DNA of 25,857 bases from Rhizophagus sp. LPA8_4_AMF (taxonomy: Eukaryota > Glomeromycota > Glomeromycetes > Glomerales > Glomeraceae): contig JADRCO010000829.1 in NCBI GenBank assembly GCA_021464525.1, positions 1-25,857 on the forward strand. Direction: 5' to 3'. A program made the position numbers and the translations under genes. Under the pieces are notes generated by a model, which made no database searches, was not told where the DNA came from, and was given only the letters and a program-made list of their open reading frames with translations. Below, in pieces: positions 1-9,695 of this stretch; the first letter of the stretch is position 1, and each line of letters starts with the position of its first letter.

Positions 1-365
1 ACTTTTATATGTAATTTTACCTTACTTTTTCTTGCAATTCTATTGGTTAATTGATTTAAAAAGGAAAAAAATCAAAATAATGCAATGTAACATTTCCTTT
101 TTTATATATAATTTATCTATATATAGTAGGATCTTTAAAGTAGTTTATATATGAATTTTACCTTAGGTTCAGAGTTTTACTTTAACTAATATTATTATAA
201 TTCCATTTCTAAAAAGTTGCTTATTTTAAGCTGATTATTTGTAACCTTTATATGTATTTTTCAGGATTTTAATAAATAAAGTAAATTATATAATATGATA
301 AAGGTAAATTTTACTTGAAATGATTTTTACTACTAATGAATTTTATTTCTAATAAGTTTTAAGAT
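1..365. other. AT-rich intergenic DNA, no gene
   Basis: No open frame of useful length on either strand and no recognisable motif. It is flanking DNA of the inverted-repeat element that starts at 366. Confidence 0.6.
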
Positions 366-747
366 TAGAATTCCAATCTGCCATCTGATGGATAATCATA
401 TTTTGATAGTTGTACGCTCATTTGATTAATATAAAAGAACATTTTTTTAAGGATATTCTAAGAGCATAATACAGTATATAATTTAATAAATTTAAACTTT
501 CTTTTCAAAAATAAAAGTGAGGAGAAATTAGGAACAGATTAAAATATCATCTGACAGATGAAAATTTCAATCTGACTAAAATTTCACCTTATTTATTTTA
601 TGTTCATCAATTAATTAAATAATGCACAGTCTAATCACCTTACATCAAATGCAGTTCCTAAATTATAAATTATGAAACATAAATATCTCTTTCCAAAAAT
701 AAATGAGAAGAGATTGATTATCTGTCAGATATTAGATTGGAACTCTA
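366..747. mobile_element. hAT-like MITE with 8-bp target duplication
   Basis: The 382-bp segment begins TAGAATTCCAATCT and ends with the inverted form of TAGAGTTCCAATCT. The terminal inverted repeats match at about 27 of 33 positions. The same 8 bp, tttaagat, flank both ends (358-365 and 748-755). An 8-bp duplication with T at position 2 and A at position 7, together with ends close to YARNG, is the known signature of hAT-superfamily insertions. There is no transposase frame, so it would be a non-autonomous copy. Family assignment is inferred from ends only. Confidence 0.6.
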
Positions 748-827
748 TTTAAGATTACTCATTTTTAAAATAAAAAACAATTATTTTATAAAATGTAATA
801 AATTACATATATTTTTTTTTATTAAAG

Positions 828-1090
828 AAAATAATATATAAAGACTATTATAGTAATTAAAAGGTGGTGATATTGATTTTATATTTTTATTAGTTTTTTG
901 CAATTACTTTATTATCTAATAATTTAATTTTAACAAAACTTTTTTTTTTATAACTTTTGATAATAGCTATAAAATAATTCATTTAAATTGAATTATTAGA
1001 TAATAAGATAATTGCAAAAAAATTAATAAAAGCTTAAAAAATAAATATTATTATTTTTTAATTCCTTTATAATAGTAGAATATATTATAT
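828..1090. repeat. Long imperfect palindrome (MITE-like)
   Basis: The left arm (about 828-932) and the inverted right arm (about 982-1090) share the core ttgcaattac/atcttattatct and the outer block actattata...aattaaaa. The spacer is about 50 bp. Arms of about 100 bp would fold into one long hairpin. No target duplication could be fixed, because both flanks are nearly pure A/T. Confidence 0.5.
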
Positions 1091-1269
1091 AATAATAAAG
1101 AATTTTAAATAATAAAAAAATTAAATTTTCAAATATATTTAAATTAGATTTTACATATAAATAAATAAAAACTAATATAAATATACTATATTATATATAG
1201 TATATAAAATCTATATATAATATATATATTATTTTAAATATATATAATTAAATAATATATTTTCCATAG

Positions 1270-1401
1270 ACTGAAAGGAACGTATCTCTAAGAAAATCCG
1301 TTTTATCACGTGATTTACTTGCACAGGAAAATAAGCTAATCAATAGTGCACAAATAGAATCTTTAATAGATGACAGATGGTTTACAAATTCTATAAATTA
1401 G
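1270..1401 (+). pseudogene. Fossil-exon-like open frame, unrecognised
   Basis: A 43-codon open frame starts directly after a splice-acceptor-like ttttccatag and ends in TAG. Its composition is protein-like (TERNVSLRKSVLSRDLLAQ... then IESLIDDRWF) and the DNA is clearly less A/T-rich than its surroundings. There is no ATG and no neighbouring exon I can join. It could be the last exon of a lost gene, a captured fragment, or chance. I do not recognise the family. Confidence 0.25.
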
Positions 1402-1533
1402 TATAGTCTAGTTTTTATTTTTACTTAATATATCAGATTACTTTTGTCTGTATTAATTAGTTTGTAAATGCGCTGCGAAATTAAAAAAAAATTAAATAAT
1501 ATAAAATATGCATAAATTATTATTAAAAATAAA

Positions 1534-1690
1534 TGGACTCTTTGCAGTAGAAAGGGAATAAACTGCTAAAAAAAAATTTTTTTAGTTAATACCAATTCTG
1601 GATAAATTACAATATTTGAAGTATTTTTAGTATATAATTATAAATTTAATTTTTTTAGTAGTTTACTCTCTTTTTATTGCAAAGAGTTCA
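1534..1690. mobile_element. Short TIR element, 157 bp
   Basis: The left end TGGACTCTTTGCA is mirrored at the right end by the inverse of TGAACTCTTTGCA. Similarity continues for about 40 bp (GAAAGGGAATAAACTGCTAAA against AAAGAGAGTAAACTACTAAA, inverted). The flanks carry the same 6 bp, aataaa (1528-1533 and 1691-1696); this is weak by itself in A/T-rich DNA but sits exactly at the repeat ends. There is no coding capacity. Confidence 0.5.
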
Positions 1691-1810
1691 AATAAATTAT
1701 ATAAAAAAATATTATATAATAATTTATTATAAATTTCTTAATTTAATCTATTAACTTGTATATATAATTTTTGATTTAAAATTTATACTAGTTTTTTGAT
1801 ATAAATTATT

Positions 1811-2228
1811 GGATATTACTAAAGATTACTAGTGATGATTGTTATCATACCACTTAATTTTAGCTGAAAATTATAATTTTAATCAGAATTAAAAAACACA
1901 TTATAATTTTTTTTAAATATTCTAATTTAAATAATAAATGTATAAAACAAATTTATTTAGATAGTAATTGTATTAAAATTTGACTAAAAAAAATTTTTTT
2001 TGAAACTATAAATTTTAGTATTATACTTATAAAATCAAATTTTTCCATTTTTCTCAAAATTTATCTGAATAATAGTCTTTATAATCAAAGAGAAACTTGT
2101 TCTATTATAAATTTGCATATAATAATACTATTTATATTATAATTATAATAATATCTCAGTCAAAATTTTGAAAATTCAAAAAAATTTTTTTGTATGATGA
2201 TCATTACTGGTGATATTTAGCAAAATCC
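1811..2228. mobile_element. MITE with perfect 9-bp target duplication
   Basis: The 418-bp element has inverted ends GGATATTACTAAAGATTACT and GGATTTTGCTAAATATCACC, with 22 of the first 28 positions matching. The 9-bp word taaattatt occurs immediately outside both ends (1802-1810 and 2229-2237). A 9-bp duplication with ends starting GG is typical of Mutator-like (MULE) elements, but I infer the superfamily only from this. There is no transposase frame, so it is non-autonomous. Confidence 0.6.
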
Positions 2229-2280
2229 TAAATTATTTTATCTTAAGATATTTAGATGAAATAATTTTAAAATAAAATTA

Positions 2281-2392
2281 TAATTTAATTTTAATGAACT
2301 TTTTTTATTTTGTAACTTTCATTAAACTTTATAATTTAAAAAAAAAATTCTTCAAAATTAAACTACTAAATATTAAGAAATTTGCAAAAAAC
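2281..2392. repeat. Diverged dispersed repeat, copy 1
   Basis: It is collinear with 24182-24294. Both copies run taatt-aattttaat-aa, then a T run and attttgta/attttata, then actactaaat about 80 bp in, then tttgcaaaaaac/tttacaaaaaac about 100 bp in. Equal spacing of several words argues against pure A/T chance. The element type is unknown. Confidence 0.4.
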
Positions 2393-3326
2393 AATTAGTA
2401 AAAAAAGCTATTTTAATTAAAAATTCATTATAATTTATATATTAGATATAAAATTGTATTTAAAAAGCTAATTTTCTTTTTTTTTTAGTAAAAATTAATA
2501 CTAAAGAAATTGCAAATATATAATTAAAAATATTAAAATACATCTTCAATATATTTTTTACTGAAAAAATTAGTAATTTTAATTTATTTGATGGATTTTA
2601 ATAACTGATAAATTTTACAAAATTATAATTAAAGTAAAAAACCAATTATTAAAATAAGTTTAACTTGTCAAATTGTTAAGATCTATCTATATATAATATA
2701 TTCTTTTATAATAATAAATTTAATAATAAAAAGTTAATTTTATTATAAAAAACTAAAGTTTTAGAAGCTTTAAAAAAAACTTATTATTTAAAAGCTTTTA
2801 CATTTTATTATTATTTTATAATAAAAATAATTTAAAATATATTATCAAATATAGATATATATTAAGATCAGTATTTAGAATCATAATATATTTAAATATT
2901 TATTTAAATTTATAAAATAAAATAAATTTTTTTTTTTTTGAATAATAATTTACATAAATTTAATTTGAATTATAAAATATTTAATTTATACAATTCTAAT
3001 ATTATTGAAAATCTTTTTAAAATAAACCTAAAATTATATATAATTAGATTTTTATATAATCACTTTCTATATAAAAATATCTCATTATAAATATTTATTT
3101 TTGCTTAACTTATATATTATTTTTATTAATAAATTGATTTCTATATAGTTATACTATTTTTTTATTAAATCAATTAGATAAATATATATAAGTTTAATTG
3201 TACTAAAAAATAAGCTATTTTATTTAAAGATTAACTAAAAATTAGAATATAATATCAGCCAATATTAATTACAAATTTACTGCATTATAATATGATTTTT
3301 TTGCAATGAAAGATAAAATAAAAAAT
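2393..3326. other. AT-rich intergenic DNA
   Basis: No gene is seen. A/T homopolymers dominate. A weak inverted similarity spans about 3102-3201 (cttatatatt...aatatataag arms), too poor in sequence to call an element. Confidence 0.5.
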
Positions 3327-3570
3327 GCCAATATATGGCCAATTTCTTAGTAATAATAAGTTAAATTAATAAGCAGTTTATAATTAAAAATAAAAAGTTA
3401 AAAAAAAGAGACTAATATATAAATAATTTTTTTGAAAATTAAAAGAATATAGAATTAAGCCAATATATAATCAACTTTTTAAGAGAGGAAAGTTAAACTA
3501 ACAAATAGTTTACAAATAAACAATAAAAAATCTGTAAAAGTTTCTAATAAATAAATAGTTTTTTGATTAA
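3327..3570. repeat. Imperfect tandem duplication, unit about 130 bp
   Basis: Two units start with gccaatatat at 3327 and 3459. Each then contains an aagttaaa-taa block, an agtttataa/agtttacaa block, an (a)aataaaaa block and a final ataaat-a-tttttttg block in the same order. A third, partial gccaatatt lies at about 3257. This is local duplication of non-coding DNA. Confidence 0.45.
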
Positions 3571-3680
3571 ACATATGTTCAAATTATTTTAAGTTACTGT
3601 AATTATAAGTAAAATCCTAAATTCAATTACAGCATCTTAAGTTATAATTACAGTATCCTAAAATAATTTGTGCAGCATGT
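3571..3680. repeat. 110-bp hairpin palindrome
   Basis: The left arm acatatg-ttcaaattatttta...actgtaattataa (3571-3608) is mirrored by the inverse of acatgctgcacaaattatttta...actgtaattataa (3642-3680), with a 33-nt spacer. The arms are nearly identical. It is MITE-like in size; no target duplication was found. Confidence 0.55.
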
Positions 3681-4477
3681 ATATTTTTAATAGTAAAATG
3701 AATAATAAAAGTTAAATACAAAATTTCAGATATAAAAGAGTTTACTTATAATAATGTAGTTTTATATAATGTACTATAATATAAATCTTAAATACAAACT
3801 AAATAGTAAATTAAACTATACCTAAGTAGAATATTTTATAAAAAACTAATAGATAAATTAATTAGGGCAGAAATACTAATACAGATACACTATATTAATA
3901 TAATAGTTCCTTTTTAAAATTTGATAAATTAATAAATGAAAATAATTATATAAAAAAAAGCTAAATCTTATTATTATAATAACCATCCATTTTTTTTTGC
4001 CTTTTTTATCACATTTTAAAAAGAAATCTTTACATTTTATAATATAATATAATTAAATTAATTAAAATAAAATCATTTACATGATTTATATTTAAAGTCC
4101 AAATGGCCAGGAATAACTTTTAGATGGTATAATGATTATTTTCTCATAAAAATATTACCTTTTTTTTTAAAACCAATAATGTTGAACAAGCAAATATGGA
4201 ATCGTTGTCATAAAAAAAAGATTATTATTATTAATATTTCAAATCTCATATTACAAATCAAATGTAAATATGTTCAAGATTTATTTTGTTCTTGTGTAGT
4301 ATATTAACGTTATTTACAAATAACTATTCTATGAAATTAAACGAATTGAATTGGCAACTAATTTATGTTGTTTGCACATCAGCAAAATATTTACGATTTT
4401 GTCTTCTTTATGAAATATTTATGAATAGAGATGTTCATCACCTACGCCTAAAATCAAATTAATAATTACCAATAAAT
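3681..4477. other. AT-rich intergenic DNA, no gene
   Basis: No supported gene or clear repeat. Composition begins to change to less A/T-rich sequence after about 4080, towards the coding-like remnant that follows. Confidence 0.5.
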
Positions 4478-4930
4478 ATGAGAGGAAGGTTCTCATCGCA
4501 CCTATCAAATATCAAAAGATCCACCCATGAAATGTTTGCTTATCTGATGCAACGTACAAATATTGTACAAACAGTATCTACAGGGAAAACTATTCAAGAT
4601 AAGTATAAAAATTGTGACACAATTCGTTAGCCTTAGTGATAAACTTGATGAACACGGCAGAATATCTTCTGTATACGTATTATGATTCAAATCATAAAAC
4701 ACTATTGGACAAGCCACAAGTCATTTCTATTCAAGTTGTAACTGAAGGAAACAAATTAATGAATGAATGTAATTTAAAGCGAGGGATCAATTGTTCAGGA
4801 ATTTTTCGCGTCTTATAAAAAAAGATATAACCTTTTAGAGGATTCACAACCTATAATGGATCTAAAAGAAGTTACGCAGGCATTCACAATTCACAAGAAG
4901 TTCATTTTATATAGAGTATTAATTAAATGA
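4478..4930 (+). pseudogene. Coding-like remnant in three pieces, unrecognised
   Basis: Three consecutive open pieces lie on the plus strand: 4478-4630 (50 aa, starting MRGRFSSHLSNIKRSTHEMF), 4636-4818 (60 aa, containing LLDKPQVISIQVVTEGNK) and 4838-4930 (30 codons after a ccttttag acceptor-like site, EDSQPIMDLKEVTQAFTIHK). The first and third share a frame and the middle one is shifted. Residue use is protein-like and the DNA is less A/T-rich than its flanks. I do not recognise a family. It may be a decayed gene, a small intron-containing gene that I cannot join, or chance. Confidence 0.25.
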
Positions 4931-6892
4931 TTCGGATTCGAATTTTGGAATGAAATCATTTACGGCATTAAGGTTTTTACGGCATTTGATATTTGTAGTA
5001 TTAAGGTTTTACGGTAATCCCGATTTAGTGAATTGGTGATTGATGCAGCATTATTCGAACCATCATTCCCCCCCCCCCGTTACAACAATGCAGGTTTTCT
5101 GCGTCCAAACTATTAGAACTATCTTAATAGTAAAATAATCGATATTTTTTGAATTCCGCATAATCTAGCATAACCCTATTATTTTTATTATTTCTAACTT
5201 TTTATTTTTCGGATTATGACAACTATTTTTTTTTTTTATCAACTCATCCAAAAATAATAATAAATGAATCTATTATTGATTAAGATAAACATTTTTAAAT
5301 TTTAATGAAATTAAATACTAAGTTTAACATTAGTAATAATACATTATGCGCGCTTAATTTTATTAAGATTATAGTTAATTATTATTTTAATAATGCTCAT
5401 TTAAACACCGGGAAAATTGTATTAAATAATTTGATTAGCACGCTACATGACATAACCTTAAAAGGTTCGTAGATTTGTAGATCTATAAAAAAAAAAAGGT
5501 AACAAAAAGTATATGCAAAAGAAAAAAATAAAAATAAATATTGTAAAGTAAAATAGCGGTAAATCACGGAACAATATAATTACATATTCGGTATTCGGTG
5601 AATAAAAAGGTACATCGTAAAACGAAGAATTGGATTAATGTTGTGCTGGCCTTGGCGGACGAAAAAAAAAATAAATATGATTTGAGGAAAAAAAATGAGA
5701 TAAAAAAGGGGAAATTTTTTTTACAATAATTCGGAATTTCGTTTTAACGAAATTGGTATACGGAAATTCCGGTCGAACTTTTTTTTTCGAATACGACTTT
5801 CTTTTTTTTCAACGCACGGGCAAAACTTGAAAAAGAAGTACATTAAAAAGCACAAAAATAGTGTAAGAGTTCATATATAGTCAAGATTTACTGTTGCATG
5901 ATCTGTTGTGTATAATGAGTAAAGAGAAAATGACCCTTTTACAGCTTGTTTTTCGCCTTTTTTTGGGTTTATTTCATCAATTTCGAAAGAACCGGCCGAA
6001 AATTGGTTGTATTTTTTTTTATTCTTGTTTGAAAACTTGATTTTTTTTATTAAAACCATTAAAACCGGAAATTATGATAAAATTCTTGATTTATCGTTAT
6101 TTAGTGTTCATCCATTAAAAATTAAAATCGTGGAAATTTAAAATAATGAAACTATAAATCTATAAAGGCCACGCGATTTAAGTTTGGTTTGACGTTACAT
6201 TAAAATATTTAAATAATATTTTTTCCGGAAGCAATTTTTTCGGAAGATTTAAATCAAGATCTTTTTTTTTTTATTATTACTATTATTATTATTATAACAT
6301 AGAATTTAATTTATTATTTTAATTAATTTTAAATTATTATTTAAAAATTTTATTTTAATGACTGCGGTCAATAAATCATAATCGGTAATAAAAAAAAACA
6401 AATAAATGAAAAAAAAAATAAATATTTTTGTGTATTGTTTACAATTTAATATTTTTTTTTTTTCGCATCGCATATTGAATGAATAATTGATTTTCCCATT
6501 TTATTGCATTTGTTGTTATATGTGGTTGTATGCGTTGTATATATACTGATAATGATAATGAGAGTGTTTCGTATTTTTTTTTTTTTTTAAAAAAAAAAAA
6601 AGATTTACTTTTGAATTCCTCATAAGGAGGACCGTGAATGAAAATATATTATATATAAATTACGCAATTTGTACATTTTATAAGTGAATAATGTAACACC
6701 ACCGCTCAAATCATTTTTTTAAAGTTTAGTTTTAATATTATGTATTTATCTTATTAATTTGTTTGATTTTCTGACAAAAAAGTTCTTGTTGCTTAACGTG
6801 CATCATACGCGCGATTTCTGCAGGTTATAAATTCTGCAACGAACTGTTTATTTGCATCGCCACATTCCTCCTTTGGGTATTATCCAAAGTAA
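4931..6892. other. Non-coding intergenic region with hairpin and poly-C tract
   Basis: About 2 kb without a supported gene. It contains a run of 11 C (5068-5078), unusual in this base composition. It also contains a perfect 9-bp hairpin, aatttcgtt-tt-aacgaaatt (5735-5754), with an outer cggaattt/aaattccg echo. The only longer open frame (5871-6059, minus) is lysine/asparagine-rich low-complexity translation and is not supported. Confidence 0.45.
5068..5078. repeat. Poly-C homopolymer (11 C)
   Basis: Eleven consecutive C lie in a region otherwise dominated by A and T tracts; it is the only long C or G run in the window. It could be a length-variable site or a base-calling artefact. Confidence 0.8.
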
Positions 6893-6900
6893 TGACGTCA
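6893..6900. promoter_or_regulatory. CRE-type site TGACGTCA
   Basis: A perfect 8-bp palindrome TGACGTCA, the consensus for ATF/CREB bZIP factors, lies about 500 bp upstream of the zinc-finger gene start. It sits inside a locally less A/T-rich patch (about 6790-6940). A regulatory role is inferred. Confidence 0.4.
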
Positions 6901-6959
6901 GTTTCCACAAAACCAGACTTCTCTCATTTATTTAACTCCTCTTCCATCGTTTTTTTTTT

Positions 6960-6967
6960 GTAAAACG

Positions 6968-7004
<37 letters not shown>

Positions 7005-7393
7005 TATAATATTTTTTTTTTTTTTTTTTTTTGGTCGCAAACTAAAAAATTTAATATAAATATGTGTTAAAATATATAGTAATTTATTTCATTATCTATT
7101 TTAACTATAAAAAGACAAAAAATAAAAAACTATTTTTTTTTTTTTGATTATTACATTTCAAAAAAAAAAAAAATTAAAAAAAAAAAAAAAATTAAAAAAA
7201 AAAAATTTAAAAAAAAAAAAAAATATATATATAAAAAAATCTTACCATTCTAATTTTTTTTTTTTTTTTTAATAATAATCTTTCTTTTGTAATAATAATA
7301 ATCTTTTCTTTTTTGTAATATAATACATTAATATATATAATAATAATAATTAATAATCAGTAATAATAATAATAATAATAGTAATATAATAAT
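6960..7393 (+). promoter_or_regulatory. Poly-T/poly-A tracts and (TAA)n leader of the zinc-finger gene
   Basis: Very long T runs (6972-7031) are followed by alternating A and T runs to 7270, then by a (TAA)n/(AAT)n microsatellite (about 7330-7393) that ends at the ATG. Long poly(dA:dT) is known to exclude nucleosomes in fungal promoters, so this is the likely promoter and 5' leader. Confidence 0.45.
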
Positions 7394-8883
7394 ATGTCAT
7401 CACCATTATCTACTAGCGATAGTCAATCTCCTCCTTCTCCTCGAGTTAATTCGAAAGTTTTAGCTTGTAAATGGGATGGCTGTTCAGAAACTTTTATAAT
7501 TCTAAACGACTTAGTATCTCATTTGCATGATGGTAAGTAAAATTAAAATAAATTGATGTTCAATATATTATACGTGATAAACTTGCAATCAAACAAGTTC
7601 TTCCCCAGATATAGAAGGACATGTACTAATTTAGTTTGACCAATTAAAAATTTTTATTCCTTTTTTTTTCTTAAAAAAAAAAAAAAAAAAAATTCGTGTT
7701 TTTCAAAAATTAAAAGATCACGTAGGAAGAAAAAAAGCTAATTATACTTGTGAATGGGCCAGTTGTCCTAGAAAAGGTGCTACTCAAACTTCTCGATTCG
7801 CTTTAATTACTCACTTAAGAAGTCATACCGGTGAAAAACCTTATGATTGTAAAGTACCAGGTAAAAGATTATTATTATTATTATTTTTTTTTTTTAAAAA
7901 AAAAAAAAATCGGATATGTATATATTTTAGAAATCCTGAATCTTTCAGTTAATATATAAGAATTTTTTGTGTAATGCATCATTTGTTTTTGTCTCATGTT
8001 ATATTTATATTTATATTTACATTTTTTTCATTAAACTTATTTTTTATTTGGTTTTAAATTTTAGGTTGTGAAAAAAGCTTTACGCGACCTGACTCGCTTA
8101 CAAAGGTATGGTAATTCATATCCGTTATCCATTAAAAATTTTTCTTGAATTTCTTGAATTTCTTAAAATTTCTTAAATAATTCAATTAATTTCAAACCTT
8201 TTTAGCATATGAAAAGTCAACACACTGAACCACGTAAAAAACGAAGTAGTATGGAAGAACCTCAAAGAACGAATAAAAAACGAAAAATGTCAACTTCACC
8301 TGAAGATGAAGAGGATTCTCAAACTTCTCTTAGGTTAACTCCGAATCGTTCTTTATCAAGACAATCCTCAAATATTCATAATAATAATCATAATAATAAC
8401 AGTAATAATAGTTCTACTTCAAGATCAAAACAGCAACAACAAGCATTAAGACATTCGTTAGAAAGACAAAGACAAAATCAACAAAATTCTTCTTTAAGGC
8501 ATCAACAACCTTCAGAAAATACTTTTAATCAAAATCGTAATTATACTTCGGAAGATGATTCTTCTTTATCTGATCCAACCAATTCTTCTTCTTCTTCTCC
8601 TGTGAATAATAATAATAATAATAACAACAATAACAATAATAATAACACTAATAACATTAATAATAGTGAAGATTCACAACAAAAATCTTTTTATGAAAAA
8701 TATCTAGTTCTTAAAGCTAAACATAGATATATTAGAAGAGAAAATGAATTGTTAGCGGACGAATATCAAGTAATTAAAAAGAAGTTGAAAAGATTAAAAA
8801 CCGAAAAGGACATTCTATTAGATGCTGTTATGCAACAAAATGGTGTTGATGAAAATGGTGGTGATGGTGACGCTGATATATAA
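7394..8883 (+). CDS. iec1: C2H2 zinc-finger protein, Iec1-like with INO80F-like C-terminus
   Basis: I join four exons: 7394-7532, 7717-7860, 8065-8105 and 8206-8883, giving 333 aa. Three zinc fingers are visible: C25-C30-H43-H48, C58-C63-H79-H83 and C91-C96-H109-H114, with the linker THGEKP-type TGEKP at 84-88. The block CEWASCPRKGATQTSRFALI is characteristic of the fungal Iec1 family, a subunit of the INO80 chromatin remodeller. A basic stretch follows (KKRSS, NKKRK), then Q/N/S-rich disorder with 14 Asn in a row (about 242-255). A C-terminal coiled coil (about 269-319) begins FYEKYLVLKAKHRYIRREN and resembles the INO80F/TFPT domain. The protein probably acts in the nucleus, in nucleosome remodelling. 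The ATG chosen is the first after the (TAA)n leader and gives the complete first finger. Family membership is well supported; the INO80F similarity is judged by eye. Confidence 0.85.
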
Positions 8884-8923
8884 ATATCTATATAACTTTA
8901 TTTTTTTCTTTTTATATGTTTCG

Positions 8924-8982
8924 GTACATATATATATATATATATAAAAGTATATATATATTTTCATATAATATATATGTAC
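8924..8982. repeat. TA-repeat palindrome with gtac ends
   Basis: (TA)n runs are bounded by gtacatatata on the left and tatatatgtac on the right, forming a 59-bp inverted repeat just after the iec1 stop. It probably lies in the 3' UTR. Confidence 0.5.
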
Positions 8983-9300
8983 ATACAATATTATGCGTAT
9001 CTTTGGATATAAAAAATTTCTTGCTTATTTTACATATTACTCTTTCAATTTGTAAATAATTATATATTTTTTTTCTTTGTAAACCAGTAACGATGGAATT
9101 GGCGAAAAAAAAAATTTGATAATTTTTTTTTTTGTATATAAAAGAGAGATATTTAAATTCTTATGAAGAGCTAGTACAAAAAATTTTTTCATTACAATTT
9201 TATCGTTATTTTTATGTTGTTAAATAAAAAATAAAATAAAATTAAAAAATCCAGTAAAAAATTGAGAACTAATTCATTATTCATTAAAAATAATTAGTAA

Positions 9301-9388
9301 TTTTGTAGTAGTGTTAAATAATATTATTATTTTAATCATCATATTTTGGTAGTGTATAATAATTAATATTATTATTTTAATTGCACAT
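9301..9388. repeat. Two-copy tandem duplication, about 43 bp
   Basis: Copy 1 (9301-9342) and copy 2 (9344-9388) both read ttttg-tagtgt, then a-taa-a, then atattattattttaat and end in cat. Non-coding. Confidence 0.5.
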
Positions 9389-9642
9389 TTTAATAAAAGC
9401 AAAAGCTATTTATTATTCTTGAGTAACAGACTATTAATGGTCTAAACCAAAAATTCTCACTTACAAATAAAAAGTATAAACCAATTTTTTTTTTTGCATT
9501 TCAATTTCAACTTTTATTGATTTTAATCGACATTAATGATCAAACAAAATAAGATTTACAAGATAAATGTTTCTCAATTTGCAAATATATATATATATAT
9601 TTTTTTTTTAAAGAAAAAAAAAACAAATAAATAAAAACAAAA

Positions 9643-9686
9643 CAGAAATGATGGTTTTTTTTTTAAAAAAAACCATTTTATTTCTG
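9643..9686. terminator. Hairpin with A/T stem in convergent 3' region
   Basis: The arms cagaaat-gatggttttttt and aaaaaaaccatttt-atttctg can fold into a stem of about 20 bp. It lies 10 bp beyond the bestrophin-gene stop (minus strand) and would be transcribed from either convergent gene. A role in 3'-end formation is inferred from position. Confidence 0.35.
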
Positions 9687-9695
9687 AAAAATAAA

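Larger units (their letters stand above)
8884..9695. other. Convergent 3' intergenic region (iec1 / bestrophin)
   Basis: 812 bp between two convergent stops. It contains a TA-rich palindrome (8924-8982), a short tandem duplication (9301-9388) and a poly-T/A hairpin (9643-9686), all listed separately. No coding sequence is seen. Confidence 0.6.

Noticed and set aside
4505..4717. 70-codon minus-strand open frame
   Set aside because: Opposite strand of the more protein-like plus-strand pieces; Cys/Leu-rich shadow.
5871..6059. 62-codon minus-strand open frame
   Set aside because: A Lys/Asn-rich translation of A/T runs with no motif or neighbouring exon.
7880..7920. Poly-T/poly-A inverted repeat as a mobile element
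   Set aside because: It lies within an intron and is explained by adjacent homopolymer tracts, which are frequent here.
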